A DNA stretch of 40,870 bases from Bacteroidales bacterium (GTDB lineage: Bacteria; Bacteroidota; Bacteroidia; Bacteroidales; Bacteroidaceae), in the NCBI GenBank assembly GCA_022784065.1, contig JALFUO010000022.1:1-40870 (forward strand), written 5' to 3'. The notes under the pieces are model-generated. The model saw nothing but the letters and a program-made list of their open reading frames with translations. It ran no database searches and was not told the DNA's origin. Shown piece after piece: positions 16,201-24,940 of this stretch; position 1 is the stretch's first letter, and the number at the start of each line of letters is the position of its first letter. The position numbers were made by a program, and so were the translations under genes.

Positions 16201-16946
16201 CCATTATCCGCGAAAAGGGTACGAACGGCGAGCGCGAAATGGCATACGCCCTCTATCTCGCAGGCTTCGACGTGAAGGACGTGATGATGACCGACCTCAT
16301 CACCGGCCGCGAGACGCTCGACGACATCAACATGATCGTCTTCTGCGGCGGCTTCTCCAACTCCGACGTGCTTGGCTCCGCAAAGGGCTGGGCGGGCGCG
16401 TTCCTCTTCAACCCCAAGGCAAAGGCTGCGCTCGACCGCTTCTATGCGCGTCGCGACACGCTCTCGCTCGGCGTGTGCAACGGTTGCCAACTGATGATAG
16501 AACTGGGGCTCATCAATCCCGAGCACACAGAGCGTGCCCGAATGCTCCACAACGATTCCCATAAGTTCGAGAGCGCGTTTGTGGGCGTGCACGTGCCGCA
16601 GAACGAGAGCGTGATGTTCGGTTCGCTGAGCGGCGACACGCTCGGCATCTGGGTGGCGCACGGCGAGGGCAAGTTCAGTCTGCCGCTGCCTGAAAGCGCC
16701 TACAACGTGGTGCTGAAATATGCCTACGATGCTTATCCCGCCAACCCCAACGGCAGCGATTACGCCGTGGCAGGCATTGCCAGTCCCGACGGACGCCATC
16801 TCGCCATGATGCCCCACTTGGAGCGTGCCTTCTATCCCTGGCAGAATCCCTACTACCCCGCCGCTCGCCGCAGCGAGGACGTGACGCCGTGGATGGAAGC
16901 CTTTGTGAATGCCCGCAAATGGGTGGAGGCGCATAAGGAGGCCTAA
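13206..16946 (+). CDS. purL: Phosphoribosylformylglycinamidine synthase (fused large form)
   Basis: A 1246-residue enzyme for the fourth step of de novo purine synthesis: FGAR plus glutamine and ATP to FGAM. The length and layout are those of the single-chain enzyme. There is an N-terminal PurS-like part, a linker with the FAQINSEHCRHKIFGGSF motif (about 160-180), two AIR-synthase-type ATP domains (ETHNFPTTVEPFNGASTGTG and later PVVSIHDHGSAGHVNCLSEL), and a C-terminal class I glutamine amidotransferase with nucleophile Cys in LSLGVCNGCQLMIELGLI and a downstream His in WVAHGEGKFSLP. The ATG at 13206 is chosen; a TTG at 13194 would add four residues with no support. It is monocistronic with its own promoter and is cytoplasmic. 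Confidence 0.97.
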   Translation: MKILFFRTPAGSVIATQVDHMLSEEESKKLCWLYGNAELLEHETLAGRFAGPRREMITPWSTNAVEITQNMNLCGIARIEEFFSVPDDAADDCCDPMLQRLYDGLDQDIFTVHHTPAPIIYIEDLETYNEQEGLALSPAEIEYLHGVEEQLGRKLTDSEVFGFAQINSEHCRHKIFGGSFIIDGKEMPSSLFAMIKKTTQENPHKIVSAYKDNVAFAEGPRIEQFAPKDHSTSDYFAVTDIDSVISIKAETHNFPTTVEPFNGASTGTGGEIRDRMGGGVGSWPIAGTAVYMTSYRSPLATSSTESTHTLAPRPWLYQTPEQILIKASNGASDFGNKFGQPLITGSVLTFEHAENGEQYGYDKVIMLAGGVGYGTRRDCLKGTPQKGNKVVVVGGDNYRIGLGGGSVSSVETGRYSSGIELNAVQRANPEMQKRANNLVRALCEEEVNPVVSIHDHGSAGHVNCLSELVEECGGRIDMAALPIGDPTLSAKEIIANESQERMGLLIQEEHLDHVRKIAERERAPMYVVGETTGDAHFSFVQADGQRPFDLDVAQMFGHSPKTVMTDETVERRYEDVKYSVSELDEYINNVLCLEAVACKDWLTNKVDRSVTGKVAFQQTQGELQLPLADCGAVALDYRGRSGIATAIGHAPQAGLIDPAAGSVLAVAESLTNLVWAPLAEGLDSVSLSANWMWPCRAQKGEDARLYAGVKALSDFCIALKVNVPTGKDSLSMTQKYPDGTKVVSPGTVIVSAGGEVSDVRRVVGPVVNADCMASTLYHIDFSYDSQRLGGSAFAQSLGYLGSAAPTVANPEYFRDAFNAVQQLVKEGLVLAGHDISAGGLITCLLEMCFANTEGGLDINLDGFGTSDLIHALFAENPGVVVQVADENKEAFEDIMGEAGVAYMAIGRPSEERQIMVEKDGKTYQFLIDYLRDVWYATSCELDEKQSMNGCARLRFENYKQQPLTLDIKHNSLDGRLFAGTFAQLGIDPDRRTPSGVKAAIIREKGTNGEREMAYALYLAGFDVKDVMMTDLITGRETLDDINMIVFCGGFSNSDVLGSAKGWAGAFLFNPKAKAALDRFYARRDTLSLGVCNGCQLMIELGLINPEHTERARMLHNDSHKFESAFVGVHVPQNESVMFGSLSGDTLGIWVAHGEGKFSLPLPESAYNVVLKYAYDAYPANPNGSDYAVAGIASPDGRHLAMMPHLERAFYPWQNPYYPAARRSEDVTPWMEAFVNARKWVEAHKEA

Positions 16947-16960
16947 ATTAGGGCTTTTTA

Positions 16961-17161
16961 GACAAAGACAATCAAAACCGCTTGCCCCGTGTGAAGCCCA
17001 CGGGCACGCCGCCAGTAGGGGCGTTTTGCAAAACGCCCGGAAATCGGTTAACTGCATTAGTCATGCCTTTCGGCGTACACGGCGGGTGTTGAACGCCCCT
17101 ACTCCGATAAGGCGAGCGATAGCACACACAGGACAAGCAAGCGGCTTTGATTGTTTTTGCC
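16961..17161 (+). repeat. Long inverted repeat around a REP-like element, possible split terminator
   Basis: GACAAAGACAATCAAAACCG plus CTTG (16961-16984) is complementary at 21 of 24 positions to 17138-17161, which ends in GATTGTTTTTGCC. The 153-nt loop holds REP copy 2 (17014-17105). The T-run at the 3' arm suggests an intrinsic terminator of purL. The 3' arm can alternatively pair with ACAATC at 17168-17173. Confidence 0.6.
17014..17105. repeat. Bipartite REP-like palindromic element (copy 2)
   Basis: 92 bp. Left end AGTAGGGGCGTTTTGCAAAA plus CGCCCGG; interior GCCTTTCGGCGTACACGGCG; shortened right end GGGTGTTGAACGCCCCTACT plus CC. The interior word is shared with the copies at 37419 and 39049. 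Confidence 0.85.
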
Positions 17162-17200
17162 AAAAAAACAATCACCAGAAAAATAAGAAACACACGATAT

Positions 17201-18919
17201 ATGAATTATCAATGGAATTTCAAGACGGCTTCGGTGCAGGACGCCGCAGCGGCGGCGCAGTTGGCTGCCGATATAGGCATACATCCCGCACTCGGTAGCC
17301 TGCTCTTGGAACGGGGCATTCGCGACGCGGCGGCGGCGCGGCGCTTTTTCCACCCCCAGCTCTCCGAACTCCACGACCCCTTTCTCATGAACGACATGCA
17401 GACGGCCGTGGAGCGCATCAACAAGGCACTGGCGGGCAAGGAGCGCATACTCGTCTACGGCGACTACGACGTGGACGGCTGCACCGCCGTGGCACTCGTG
17501 TATAAGTTCCTGCGCCAATTCTGCTCCAACATCGACTACTATATCCCCGACCGATACGAGGAGGGCTACGGAATCTCTAAAAAAGGAATAGACTTCGCGG
17601 CTGCCACGGGCGTGCGCCTCATCATCGTGCTCGACTGCGGCATTAAGGCTGTGGAGGAGATTGCCTACGCCAAAAGCCTCGGCGTGGACTTCATCATCTG
17701 CGACCACCACGTGCCCGACAGCGAGTTGCCCGAAGCCGTGGCCATACTCAACCCCAAGCGCACCGACAACCGCTATCCCGACACCAACCTCTCGGGCTGC
17801 GGCGTGGGCTTCAAACTGATGCAGGCCTTCGCCCAGAGCAACGGCATAGCGCAGGGACGGCTCGTGCCCCTGCTCGACCTCTGCGTGGTGAGCATCGCCT
17901 CCGACATCGTGCCCATTACGGGCGAAAACCGCATACTCGCCTATCACGGCCTGCGCAGCCTGAACACCAACCCCGGCACGGGGCTTCGCGCCATAATCGA
18001 AGTGTGCGGACTGGGCGACCGCGAACTGACGATGAACGACATCATCTTCAAAATAGGCCCGCGCATCAACGCCTCGGGACGTATGCAGAGCGGCGGCGAG
18101 GCCGTGGCGCTGCTGGTGGAAAACGACTTCGCCGAGGCTATGGAGCAGGCGGAGCGCATCAACCTCTACAACGAGGCACGCAAGGACCTTGACCGGCAGA
18201 TGACGGAGGAGGCCGTGGAACTCGTGCGCGACCTCCCGGGGCTGGACGACCGCCGCGCCGTGGTGATTTACAACGAAGAGTGGCACAAGGGCATTATCGG
18301 CATCGTGGCCTCGCGCCTCACCGAGCAGTACTACCGCCCCGCCGTGGTGCTCACGCGCAGCGAGGACCTGGCCACGGGCTCGGCGCGCAGCGTGTCGGGC
18401 TTCGACGTTTACAAGGCCGTGCAGAGTTGCGAGGATTTGCTGGAAAATTTCGGCGGGCACACGTATGCCGCAGGCCTGTCGATGAAGGTGGCAAACGTGC
18501 CCGAGTTCTCCCGCCGCTTCGAAGCCTACGTGGCGGAGCACATCAAGGACGAGCAGACGCAGGCCACGCTCGACGTGGACGCCGTGCTGGATTTCAAGGA
18601 CGTGAATTTCGACTTCTACCGGCAACTCAAACGCTTCGCGCCCTTCGGCCCCGGCAATGAGCGGCCGGTTTTCTGCACTTTCCGCGTCTACGACTACGGC
18701 ACGAGCAAGGTGGTGGGGCGCGGGCAGGAGCACATCAAACTCGAACTCGTGGACAACAAGAGCAACACCGTGATGAACGGCATCGCCTTCGGCCAAAGCT
18801 CGCAGGCAAGGCTCATCAAGACGAAGCAGGCCTTCGACATCGTTTATTCGATAGAGGAAAACACCCACAAGCGCGGCGACGTGCAGTTGCAAATCGAGGA
18901 CATCCGCCCAAGTTCCTGA
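17201..18919 (+). CDS. recJ: Single-stranded-DNA-specific exonuclease RecJ
   Basis: A 572-residue DHH-family 5'-to-3' ssDNA exonuclease for recombinational and mismatch repair. Metal-binding motifs are visible: VYGDYDVDG (85-93), IVLDCGIK (142-149), CDHHVPDSELP (DHH at 168-170), the GCGVGFKLMQA helix (about 199-209), and DHHA1 motifs RINASGRMQSGGEA and KGIIGIVASRL. A C-terminal OB-like part follows (FAPFGPGNERPVF, then VGRGQEHIKLEL). The length agrees with the family. The ATG at 17201 is preferred over upstream in-frame codons from 17147, which lie in the inverted-repeat tail. The stop at 18917-18919 is one base from the recQ start. Confidence 0.95.
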   Translation: MNYQWNFKTASVQDAAAAAQLAADIGIHPALGSLLLERGIRDAAAARRFFHPQLSELHDPFLMNDMQTAVERINKALAGKERILVYGDYDVDGCTAVALVYKFLRQFCSNIDYYIPDRYEEGYGISKKGIDFAAATGVRLIIVLDCGIKAVEEIAYAKSLGVDFIICDHHVPDSELPEAVAILNPKRTDNRYPDTNLSGCGVGFKLMQAFAQSNGIAQGRLVPLLDLCVVSIASDIVPITGENRILAYHGLRSLNTNPGTGLRAIIEVCGLGDRELTMNDIIFKIGPRINASGRMQSGGEAVALLVENDFAEAMEQAERINLYNEARKDLDRQMTEEAVELVRDLPGLDDRRAVVIYNEEWHKGIIGIVASRLTEQYYRPAVVLTRSEDLATGSARSVSGFDVYKAVQSCEDLLENFGGHTYAAGLSMKVANVPEFSRRFEAYVAEHIKDEQTQATLDVDAVLDFKDVNFDFYRQLKRFAPFGPGNERPVFCTFRVYDYGTSKVVGRGQEHIKLELVDNKSNTVMNGIAFGQSSQARLIKTKQAFDIVYSIEENTHKRGDVQLQIEDIRPSS

Positions 18920-18920
18920 G

Positions 18921-21116
18921 ATGCTTCCCCCATGTGATAACATATCTTTCCCCGACAGCAAGGAACTGCCCGAATGCTTCGGGCGCGTCTTTGCCGATAT
19001 ACCTTTCGCGCCGGAAGACCGCCCCGCGCCGCCCTATTGCGTGCCGTTTTTTGAGGGCAGAAAGGACGAAGTGCGCAGCGGCGTGCTTTACGGCCACGCT
19101 TCCGAATTTTATCTCAACAACTATTACCCCGTGATAAACGGGGAGCAGGGCGATGCAACCGAAAACTACAACCCCGCCGAGCCGCCCTCCGACGACGATT
19201 GCCGCCGCCGCCTCAAAGAAATTTGGGGCTACGACGATTTTCGCGGCATTCAGCTCGACATCATTCGCAGCATTCTGCGCGGCAACGACACGCTCGGCCT
19301 CATGCCCACGGGCGGCGGCAAGAGCATCACATTTCAGTTGCCTGCCATGATGATGCCCGGCGTGTGCCTTGTCGTCACGCCGCTCATCTCCCTGATGGTC
19401 GACCAAGTGGAGCATCTGCTTCGCCGGGGCATCCGCGCCGCCGCCATTCACTCGGGGCTGAGCCGCGAGGACATTGTCACTATCCTCGAAAATGCCATCT
19501 TCGGGGCTTATAAATTCTTATACGTATCGCCCGAGCGGCTGGCCTCCGAACTCTTTTTGAAGAAAGCATCGCGTATTCCCGTTTCTTTCATTGCTGTGGA
19601 CGAGGCGCACTGCATCTCGCAGTGGGGCTACGATTTCCGTCCCCACTACCTGCGCATTGCCGAATTGCGCAAATTGCTGCCTTGTCCAGTGCTTGCCCTC
19701 ACCGCCACGGCGACCACCGAGGTGGTGGACGACGTGATGGAGCGCCTCGCCTTTCGCAGCAAGTGCGTCTGCCGCATGAGTTTCGCACGGAAAAACCTGC
19801 GCTACGTGGTGCGCCGCGCTGACGACAAGACAAAAGAGTTGCTGCACATCTTGCGCAGCGTGCCTGGCAGCGCGGTGGTGTACACCCGCAGCAGGAAAGG
19901 CACGCGCGAGTTGGCGGCCGTGCTCAATCAGGAAGGGATTGACGCGCATTTTTACCACGCCGGCCTATCGCCCCTCGACAAGGAACTGCGGCAGAAGGAC
20001 TGGATGGCGGGGCGCGTGCGCGTCATGGTGGCCACCAACGCTTTCGGCATGGGCATCGACAAGCCAGATGTTCGCCTCGTGGCGCACATGGACCTGCCCG
20101 ACTCTGTCGAGGCATACTTCCAGGAGGCGGGGCGTGCCGGGCGCGACGGCGCGACGGCGTATGCCGTGCTGCTCTACAACAACGGCGACCGCACGAAGAT
20201 GCGTCGACGCATACCCGACACCTTCCCCGAGAAAGACTACGTGCGCGGCGTTTATGAGAATCTATGCTGCTTTCTGCAAGTGGCCCTCGGCGATGGGCGC
20301 GGCGTGACCTACGAGTTCAGTCTTTCGGAGTTTTGCCGCCGCTTCCGCCTCTTTCCCGTGCCTGTGGAGAGTGCGTTGCAGCTGCTCACGCGGGCGGGCT
20401 ATATCAACTACCGCGACGAGAACGATGAAACCGTGTCGCGCCTCATGTTCCTCGTCACGCGCGATGCCCTCTACGACCTCCACTTCCTGCCGCGCGAGGA
20501 AGACCGCGCCCTGCGTGCCGTGCTGCGCCTCTACGGCGGCGTGTTTGCCGAGTATGTGCAGATAGAGGAGAAGCGGCTCGCTATGGTTTCGGGACTGACG
20601 GGCGACGAGGTGTACGAGGCCCTCAAAGCCCTGACGCGCCGCCGCGTGCTCCACTATGTGCCTCGCAAGCGCGTTTCGCGCGTCACTTTTACGCTGCGCC
20701 GCCTCGAGCGCGAGGAAATCAGCCTGATGCCCGACATCTACGACACGCGCCGCGAGCAATACGTGCGCCGCGTGGAGAGTATCCTCAGTTATGCCGAAAC
20801 TACGGGCGTGTGCCGCAGCCGCCTGCTCTTGGACTATTTCTCCGACCCCTCCGCCGCCGACTGCGGGCATTGCGATGCTTGCGTGGCCCGCCGCGCCCTA
20901 GATGAGGCGGCCTCTGCGATAGAGCCTGACTGCTCGCCCGAGGCGTTGGCAGAGACCTATGCCGCCATTTTGGCGGACGGCACGCCCCGCCCCGCCGATG
21001 CCCTGCCCCACGACGGCATTCCCTCCGACGTGCACCGCGCCGCCGTGCGCCTGCTCGTTGCAGACGGCCGAGCCGCGCTCGACCCCGCTACGATGACTCT
21101 ACTCGTGAGACCTTGA
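18921..21116 (+). CDS. recQ: RecQ-family ATP-dependent DNA helicase with N-terminal extension
   Basis: A 731-residue 3'-to-5' DNA helicase. SF2 helicase motifs are: motif 0 (WGYDDFRGIQLDIIRSIL, about 102-119), Walker A PTGGGKS (129-135), DEAHCISQWGYDFRP (227-241), TATATTEV (261-268), VMVATNAFGMGIDKPDVR (about 368-385) and QEAGRAGRDG (401-410). A C-terminal zinc site is formed by Cys631, 648, 651 and 654 (CGHCDAC), then a short tail. Residues 1-92 form an extension before the helicase core that I do not recognise. The start is one base after recJ, so the two are surely co-transcribed; RecJ and RecQ act together in resecting ends and stalled forks. Confidence 0.93.
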   Translation: MLPPCDNISFPDSKELPECFGRVFADIPFAPEDRPAPPYCVPFFEGRKDEVRSGVLYGHASEFYLNNYYPVINGEQGDATENYNPAEPPSDDDCRRRLKEIWGYDDFRGIQLDIIRSILRGNDTLGLMPTGGGKSITFQLPAMMMPGVCLVVTPLISLMVDQVEHLLRRGIRAAAIHSGLSREDIVTILENAIFGAYKFLYVSPERLASELFLKKASRIPVSFIAVDEAHCISQWGYDFRPHYLRIAELRKLLPCPVLALTATATTEVVDDVMERLAFRSKCVCRMSFARKNLRYVVRRADDKTKELLHILRSVPGSAVVYTRSRKGTRELAAVLNQEGIDAHFYHAGLSPLDKELRQKDWMAGRVRVMVATNAFGMGIDKPDVRLVAHMDLPDSVEAYFQEAGRAGRDGATAYAVLLYNNGDRTKMRRRIPDTFPEKDYVRGVYENLCCFLQVALGDGRGVTYEFSLSEFCRRFRLFPVPVESALQLLTRAGYINYRDENDETVSRLMFLVTRDALYDLHFLPREEDRALRAVLRLYGGVFAEYVQIEEKRLAMVSGLTGDEVYEALKALTRRRVLHYVPRKRVSRVTFTLRRLEREEISLMPDIYDTRREQYVRRVESILSYAETTGVCRSRLLLDYFSDPSAADCGHCDACVARRALDEAASAIEPDCSPEALAETYAAILADGTPRPADALPHDGIPSDVHRAAVRLLVADGRAALDPATMTLLVRP

Positions 21117-21152
21117 TTTATTATTATTATTTCTGTCCTTTTTCCTAAAAAT

Positions 21153-21186
21153 ACGGGGCTGTGTCCAAATTCAGACACAGCCCCGT
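21153..21186 (-). terminator. Terminator between convergent recQ and surface-protein genes
   Basis: A perfect 13-bp stem (ACGGGGCTGTGTC with its complement, 8-nt loop). On the minus strand it is followed by ATTTTTAGG, so it mainly serves the choice-of-anchor J gene, but the hairpin can also act on recQ transcripts. Confidence 0.8.
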
Positions 21187-21218
21187 GGCTTATCAGAGGT
21201 TTGCCCTCAGGCGGGCTT

Positions 21219-24200
21219 TTATTTCACAAGCACTTTGAGCGATTGGCTGCCGCTCTTCACTACGTAAACGCCGGGTGTTACGGGCAGTTCGCTGCGCGTA
21301 GCAGAGGTATTGACCAACTGCGTGCCGCCGGCGTTGTAAACGCTTATGGCCTTGCCGGAGGGATTGAGCACGAAGAGCTTGCCACCCTTGGCGTAGGCAT
21401 CGAAGGCCTTGGCCTCGGCCGTGGCTTTGCTGATGCCTTCGGCAGTGTACTCGGTGAAGTTGATGTCGTAGAGGTAGAGGTATTCGGAATAAGCGGGCGA
21501 GTAAGCATAGAAGCCGTAGAAATATGTGCCGCTATTCGTAATGGTGACGGGCAGGGTATAGGTGGCGATGCGGTTCTCCTCGTCTATTGTTGGCACTTCG
21601 GGAAGGTCGAGCAGTTCGTAGTCAAACTCTTCGGGGTCCTTGCCGTGGCCGAACATCACTTTCAATGCTTCGGGGAAATTCTCGTTCGAGGAGAAGGTGC
21701 TGAACGTGAGCGCGTAGTCCTTCTTGGCTTCAAGGCTGAGGCCCGGCGAGATAAACCAGTCGTCAGCGCCGAGCTGGTAGTTGTAGGGATAAACCGCCGC
21801 GCCGGAGCTGCTGTCGTGCGACCACGTGTAGCCGTCGTGGTTCTCGTCGAGAATGGTGTAATAATTGAACATCTCGTCGGACGTGGTGAAGATGCCGCCG
21901 TAAGGGGGCGTGAGCGGTGCGCCCACAACTACCGTGTTGCTGCGTTCACCCTTGATTTCAAGGCCGTCGGAGCAGGAATATACGGCATAGAAGTAGTAGG
22001 AATAATCCGCGCCGTGGCTCTCGGTGAAGGTGCGCTCGGTGAGACCCGTTGCTACCTTCACCTTATCGGGATAGCGCACTACGTTGTAAGTGACCTTAGA
22101 GGCATCGTATGCCTTGCCGTTGATGCCCAGTTCGGGCGCGTCCCAAGTGACAGTGGTGGTGAGGTCGCCGTTGTCGGTGAGTTTGATGTTGGCAGGCGCA
22201 TCGGGCATATCGTAGCCCACGAGGAAGGTACGCTCGATGGCCACGCTGGTGCCAGCGGCGTTGGAGGCGGTGAGCGTCACGGTGTGCAGGCCGTTGAACG
22301 ACTCGATGTGGCGGTTCACCGTTTCGCCGGGCTGGGCAGTGCCGGTGAGTTCCATCACTTCTTCCTCAACCACGGAGTAGTGCAGCGTGCCGGCGAGCGG
22401 CGAGCCGTCGTAGCACGTGGTGGGCATCTTGAAGGAAATAGTGCCCGTGACGAGGCCTTCGCCGTCTGGTTCATAATTGAAGTCAGAGGGAGAGGCGGGC
22501 ACGCTCATCGCAGGCTCTTCGAAGTATGCGCCGGAAACGGCCATAATGTTCGTGGCCCAGGTGCGCAGTGTGGCTGTGCAACTCACGGGGTCGAGCTCGA
22601 AGACGGGGGCGTACTGCGTGCCGAGTGCTGCGCTCGAACTGCCGAGCATCCAGAAGAGTTTGCCCGTGGCGTTGTCGAAGAAGAGCGACTGGCGGTATTT
22701 CATATTAACCAAGAAATCCTCGGTCATCAAGTTGCGTGCCTGGATTTCTCCCATTTCCACAATTTCGCCGGTTTCTTTGTTGATGCGGCCAATGTAGTTG
22801 TACTGGCCGCCCGTCTTGTAGTCTTCTACCAAATAGACGCAGACGAGCACGCCCTTGCTGTCGCAGCCGATGGCGAGGTAACGCTTGTTGGGGTCAAGTC
22901 CCGTGCCGAGGCGCTGCATAGCACCCGTTGCGGGGTCTACCACGGCGAGCCAGTCGTTAGTGTAGTCGCGGCCGATGGCAAAGATTTTCTCCGTGACGGG
23001 GTCGTAGGCGAGGGCGCGGGTGGTGCATTCAGCGTTAGAGGGCAGGCGATGCTCGCTAATCGTGGCGAGCGTCTTGGCATCCATCACGCGCCAAACGGGC
23101 ACTTCTTCCTGAATGTCGTTGCGATAGTCGTAGGCATTGGTGTAAAGCTTGCCGTCCCAATAAACCACGCCGCCGGCAAAGAGCATTTCGTAGTCGGGCG
23201 AGGCAAGGTTGGGCTGGTATTGCTTGGCAGGGTCCATTTTGAAGATGCCGTTGGGGCTGCTGGTATACTCATCAATCAAGCCCTGCGTAACTGCGCAGTA
23301 GAGATTTACGCCCTCCGCCCCGAGGCGTTCGTGATAGGGCGTGGTGAAAGTGAGGTCGGCGTTAATGCTGTCTTTCAATACCTCCTCTGCGGGCTCGGTG
23401 TAGGAGATTTCTTCCTCTTCTGTGCCTGCCGCCGTGGCCTCAATGTAATAAAGTTCCACGTTGCGCACTAACAGTTGATTCTTTACCATAGTGGCGTGGA
23501 ACGCGAAATAGGCTTCGCCGTCCTCGTTGGGCACGAACTGGCTGGTTTCGTAGTCGCCCCAACCGTTCTGCTCAACGCCCGTATGCGTATATACCACCTG
23601 CGTTTGCGCTGCTACCGTGGCGGCATTGCCCACCGTTACTTCCATATTGGCAGGGTAGCCTACATTGGTCTTGATTTGATATTTCAGGATGTAGCGCTTG
23701 CCTTTCTCCACGTTGGCGACGGGCGTGATGAGCCAGTCGTCGGCGGTGGCGGCGTAGGGAATGTAGGCTGAGCCGTAGTCGTATGCCCACACTGCACCCT
23801 TGTTGTCGTTGTTGATGACCGTCCATTCGGCAAAGGCCGCCTTGGTGCTCAAAGAGAACGATTTGAGTTTCACGGGGTCGCCGAGCACGTCCTCGAGGCT
23901 GATTGTCTTGTCGGCGCGGGCGGAGATTTGCGTGTCGTTGCGGAAGGCGATGCCGAAACGCGTTTGGCCGCTTGCGGCGGCAGGCGTGATTTCGTAGGAA
24001 GCCTCCACGCCCGGCGTGATGTCCTCGATAGTTGTAAGTTGCTGCTCGTCTTGATAGACGTTTGCGGTGAGTTTTCCTTGCAGGAGCGCGCCCTCGGTGT
24101 CGCGTTTGGGGGCGATCCATTTGAGTTTCACCTTGCCCGTTGCGCCGTTGTGGGACGCCGTGAAGGCTGAGGCAATTTGCGGGCACTGCTTGTTGGTGAG

Positions 24201-24713
24201 CGTCACCTTGACGGCTTTAATGGAAATAAGACCGTTGCCGGCTGTCGAGGTGAGTTTGAAACCGAGATAGAAAGTGCCCGACATCGGCGCAACGAAGTGG
24301 CACTTACGCGTCACGGTACCGGCGTGCACGTTGATGGTCTCCTCGGCACGGAGCTGCGTGAGGTTGTCCAACGTGGGGGTAGTCGAGAGATAGAGTTGGA
24401 GCTGGTCGGGACCGAATGCGCCGCGCTGCGCCACGGTGTACTCGATGACGTAGTCGCTGCTGTTTTTGAGCGTGAACTCGGGCGTGAAAGTCCAGTCCTC
24501 GGCGGGCGTGGTTGTGGCAAGTCCGTTGTAGACCATTCCCTTGAGGTTTTCCTGCGTGCCCCAAGTGTTGCCGTCGCCGTTGCCGTCGATAATGGTCCAG
24601 CCGGCATCGGTCGTGCCTTCGCGGAAGTCTTCCCAAAGCACGTCTTTAGACGACTGCGCACTGACTGGCAGCATCAGCAGCCAGCCTAAGACGAAAAGCG
24701 TAAAGTTTCTCAT
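21219..24713 (-). CDS. Surface protein with choice-of-anchor J domains and T9SS sorting domain
   Basis: A 1164-residue protein. A signal peptide (MRNFTLFVLGWLLMLPVSAQ) precedes jelly-roll choice-of-anchor J (cleaved-adhesin-like) domains at about residues 25-170 (AGWTIIDGNGDGNTWGTQEN), 280-425 (AEWTVINNDNKGAVWAYDYG) and 936-1085 (NYYTILDENHDGYTWSHDSS). In between are a propeller-like stretch at about 485-735 (ALAYDPVTEKIFAIGRDY, YLAIGCDSKGVLVCVY) and fibronectin III-like domains at about 735-935. The end is a type A sorting domain (AISVYNAGGTQLVNTSATRS, then GVYVVKSGSQSLKVLVK). The same jelly-roll fold forms the adhesin regions of gingipains. No protease motif is seen, so adhesion or glycan binding is the likely role. 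It sits between recQ and the str operon with its own terminator. Confidence 0.85.
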   Translation of the reverse strand: MRNFTLFVLGWLLMLPVSAQSSKDVLWEDFREGTTDAGWTIIDGNGDGNTWGTQENLKGMVYNGLATTTPAEDWTFTPEFTLKNSSDYVIEYTVAQRGAFGPDQLQLYLSTTPTLDNLTQLRAEETINVHAGTVTRKCHFVAPMSGTFYLGFKLTSTAGNGLISIKAVKVTLTNKQCPQIASAFTASHNGATGKVKLKWIAPKRDTEGALLQGKLTANVYQDEQQLTTIEDITPGVEASYEITPAAASGQTRFGIAFRNDTQISARADKTISLEDVLGDPVKLKSFSLSTKAAFAEWTVINNDNKGAVWAYDYGSAYIPYAATADDWLITPVANVEKGKRYILKYQIKTNVGYPANMEVTVGNAATVAAQTQVVYTHTGVEQNGWGDYETSQFVPNEDGEAYFAFHATMVKNQLLVRNVELYYIEATAAGTEEEEISYTEPAEEVLKDSINADLTFTTPYHERLGAEGVNLYCAVTQGLIDEYTSSPNGIFKMDPAKQYQPNLASPDYEMLFAGGVVYWDGKLYTNAYDYRNDIQEEVPVWRVMDAKTLATISEHRLPSNAECTTRALAYDPVTEKIFAIGRDYTNDWLAVVDPATGAMQRLGTGLDPNKRYLAIGCDSKGVLVCVYLVEDYKTGGQYNYIGRINKETGEIVEMGEIQARNLMTEDFLVNMKYRQSLFFDNATGKLFWMLGSSSAALGTQYAPVFELDPVSCTATLRTWATNIMAVSGAYFEEPAMSVPASPSDFNYEPDGEGLVTGTISFKMPTTCYDGSPLAGTLHYSVVEEEVMELTGTAQPGETVNRHIESFNGLHTVTLTASNAAGTSVAIERTFLVGYDMPDAPANIKLTDNGDLTTTVTWDAPELGINGKAYDASKVTYNVVRYPDKVKVATGLTERTFTESHGADYSYYFYAVYSCSDGLEIKGERSNTVVVGAPLTPPYGGIFTTSDEMFNYYTILDENHDGYTWSHDSSSGAAVYPYNYQLGADDWFISPGLSLEAKKDYALTFSTFSSNENFPEALKVMFGHGKDPEEFDYELLDLPEVPTIDEENRIATYTLPVTITNSGTYFYGFYAYSPAYSEYLYLYDINFTEYTAEGISKATAEAKAFDAYAKGGKLFVLNPSGKAISVYNAGGTQLVNTSATRSELPVTPGVYVVKSGSQSLKVLVK

Positions 24714-24783
24714 GTTGGTTGTTATGGTTGATAAATATTTGTTTTGTGTTGAAATCGTTTCCTAAAATGATGCTTTTGCACCG

Positions 24784-24826
24784 CAAATGTACTGATTTTC
24801 CTTCAATTTTCCACGTTTCATATAAG
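24784..24826 (-). promoter_or_regulatory. Promoter of the choice-of-anchor J gene with upstream TCATATAAG
   Basis: TACATTTG on the minus strand (24784-24791) is a full -7 match, but the -33 position is weak. TCATATAAG (24818-24826, plus-strand reading) lies just upstream, as near other promoters here. Confidence 0.5.
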
Positions 24827-24869
24827 AAAGGCGGCATTTTGCACCAGTAAATCGTACAAATAATAAAGA

Positions 24870-24901
24870 AATAAGCCCCACAAGTTTATGCGGGGCTTAT
24901 T
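24870..24901 (-). terminator. Terminator of the str operon after rpsJ
   Basis: A perfect 10-bp stem (AATAAGCCCC 24870-24879 with 24892-24901) and a 12-nt loop, followed on the minus strand by a T-rich TTTCTTTATTATT. It isolates rpsJ from the downstream gene. Confidence 0.75.
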
Positions 24902-24940
24902 ATTGGCGTTAGGCAACGCCTTAGAAGGAGGATGCTGTTA

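Noticed and set aside
15711-17057. 448-aa minus-strand open frame opposite the 3' end of purL
   Set aside because: Shadow in a GC-rich gene; part of it runs through the REP-like element.
17099-18961. 620-aa minus-strand open frame opposite recJ
   Set aside because: Shadow of recJ; the plus strand has all DHH motifs.
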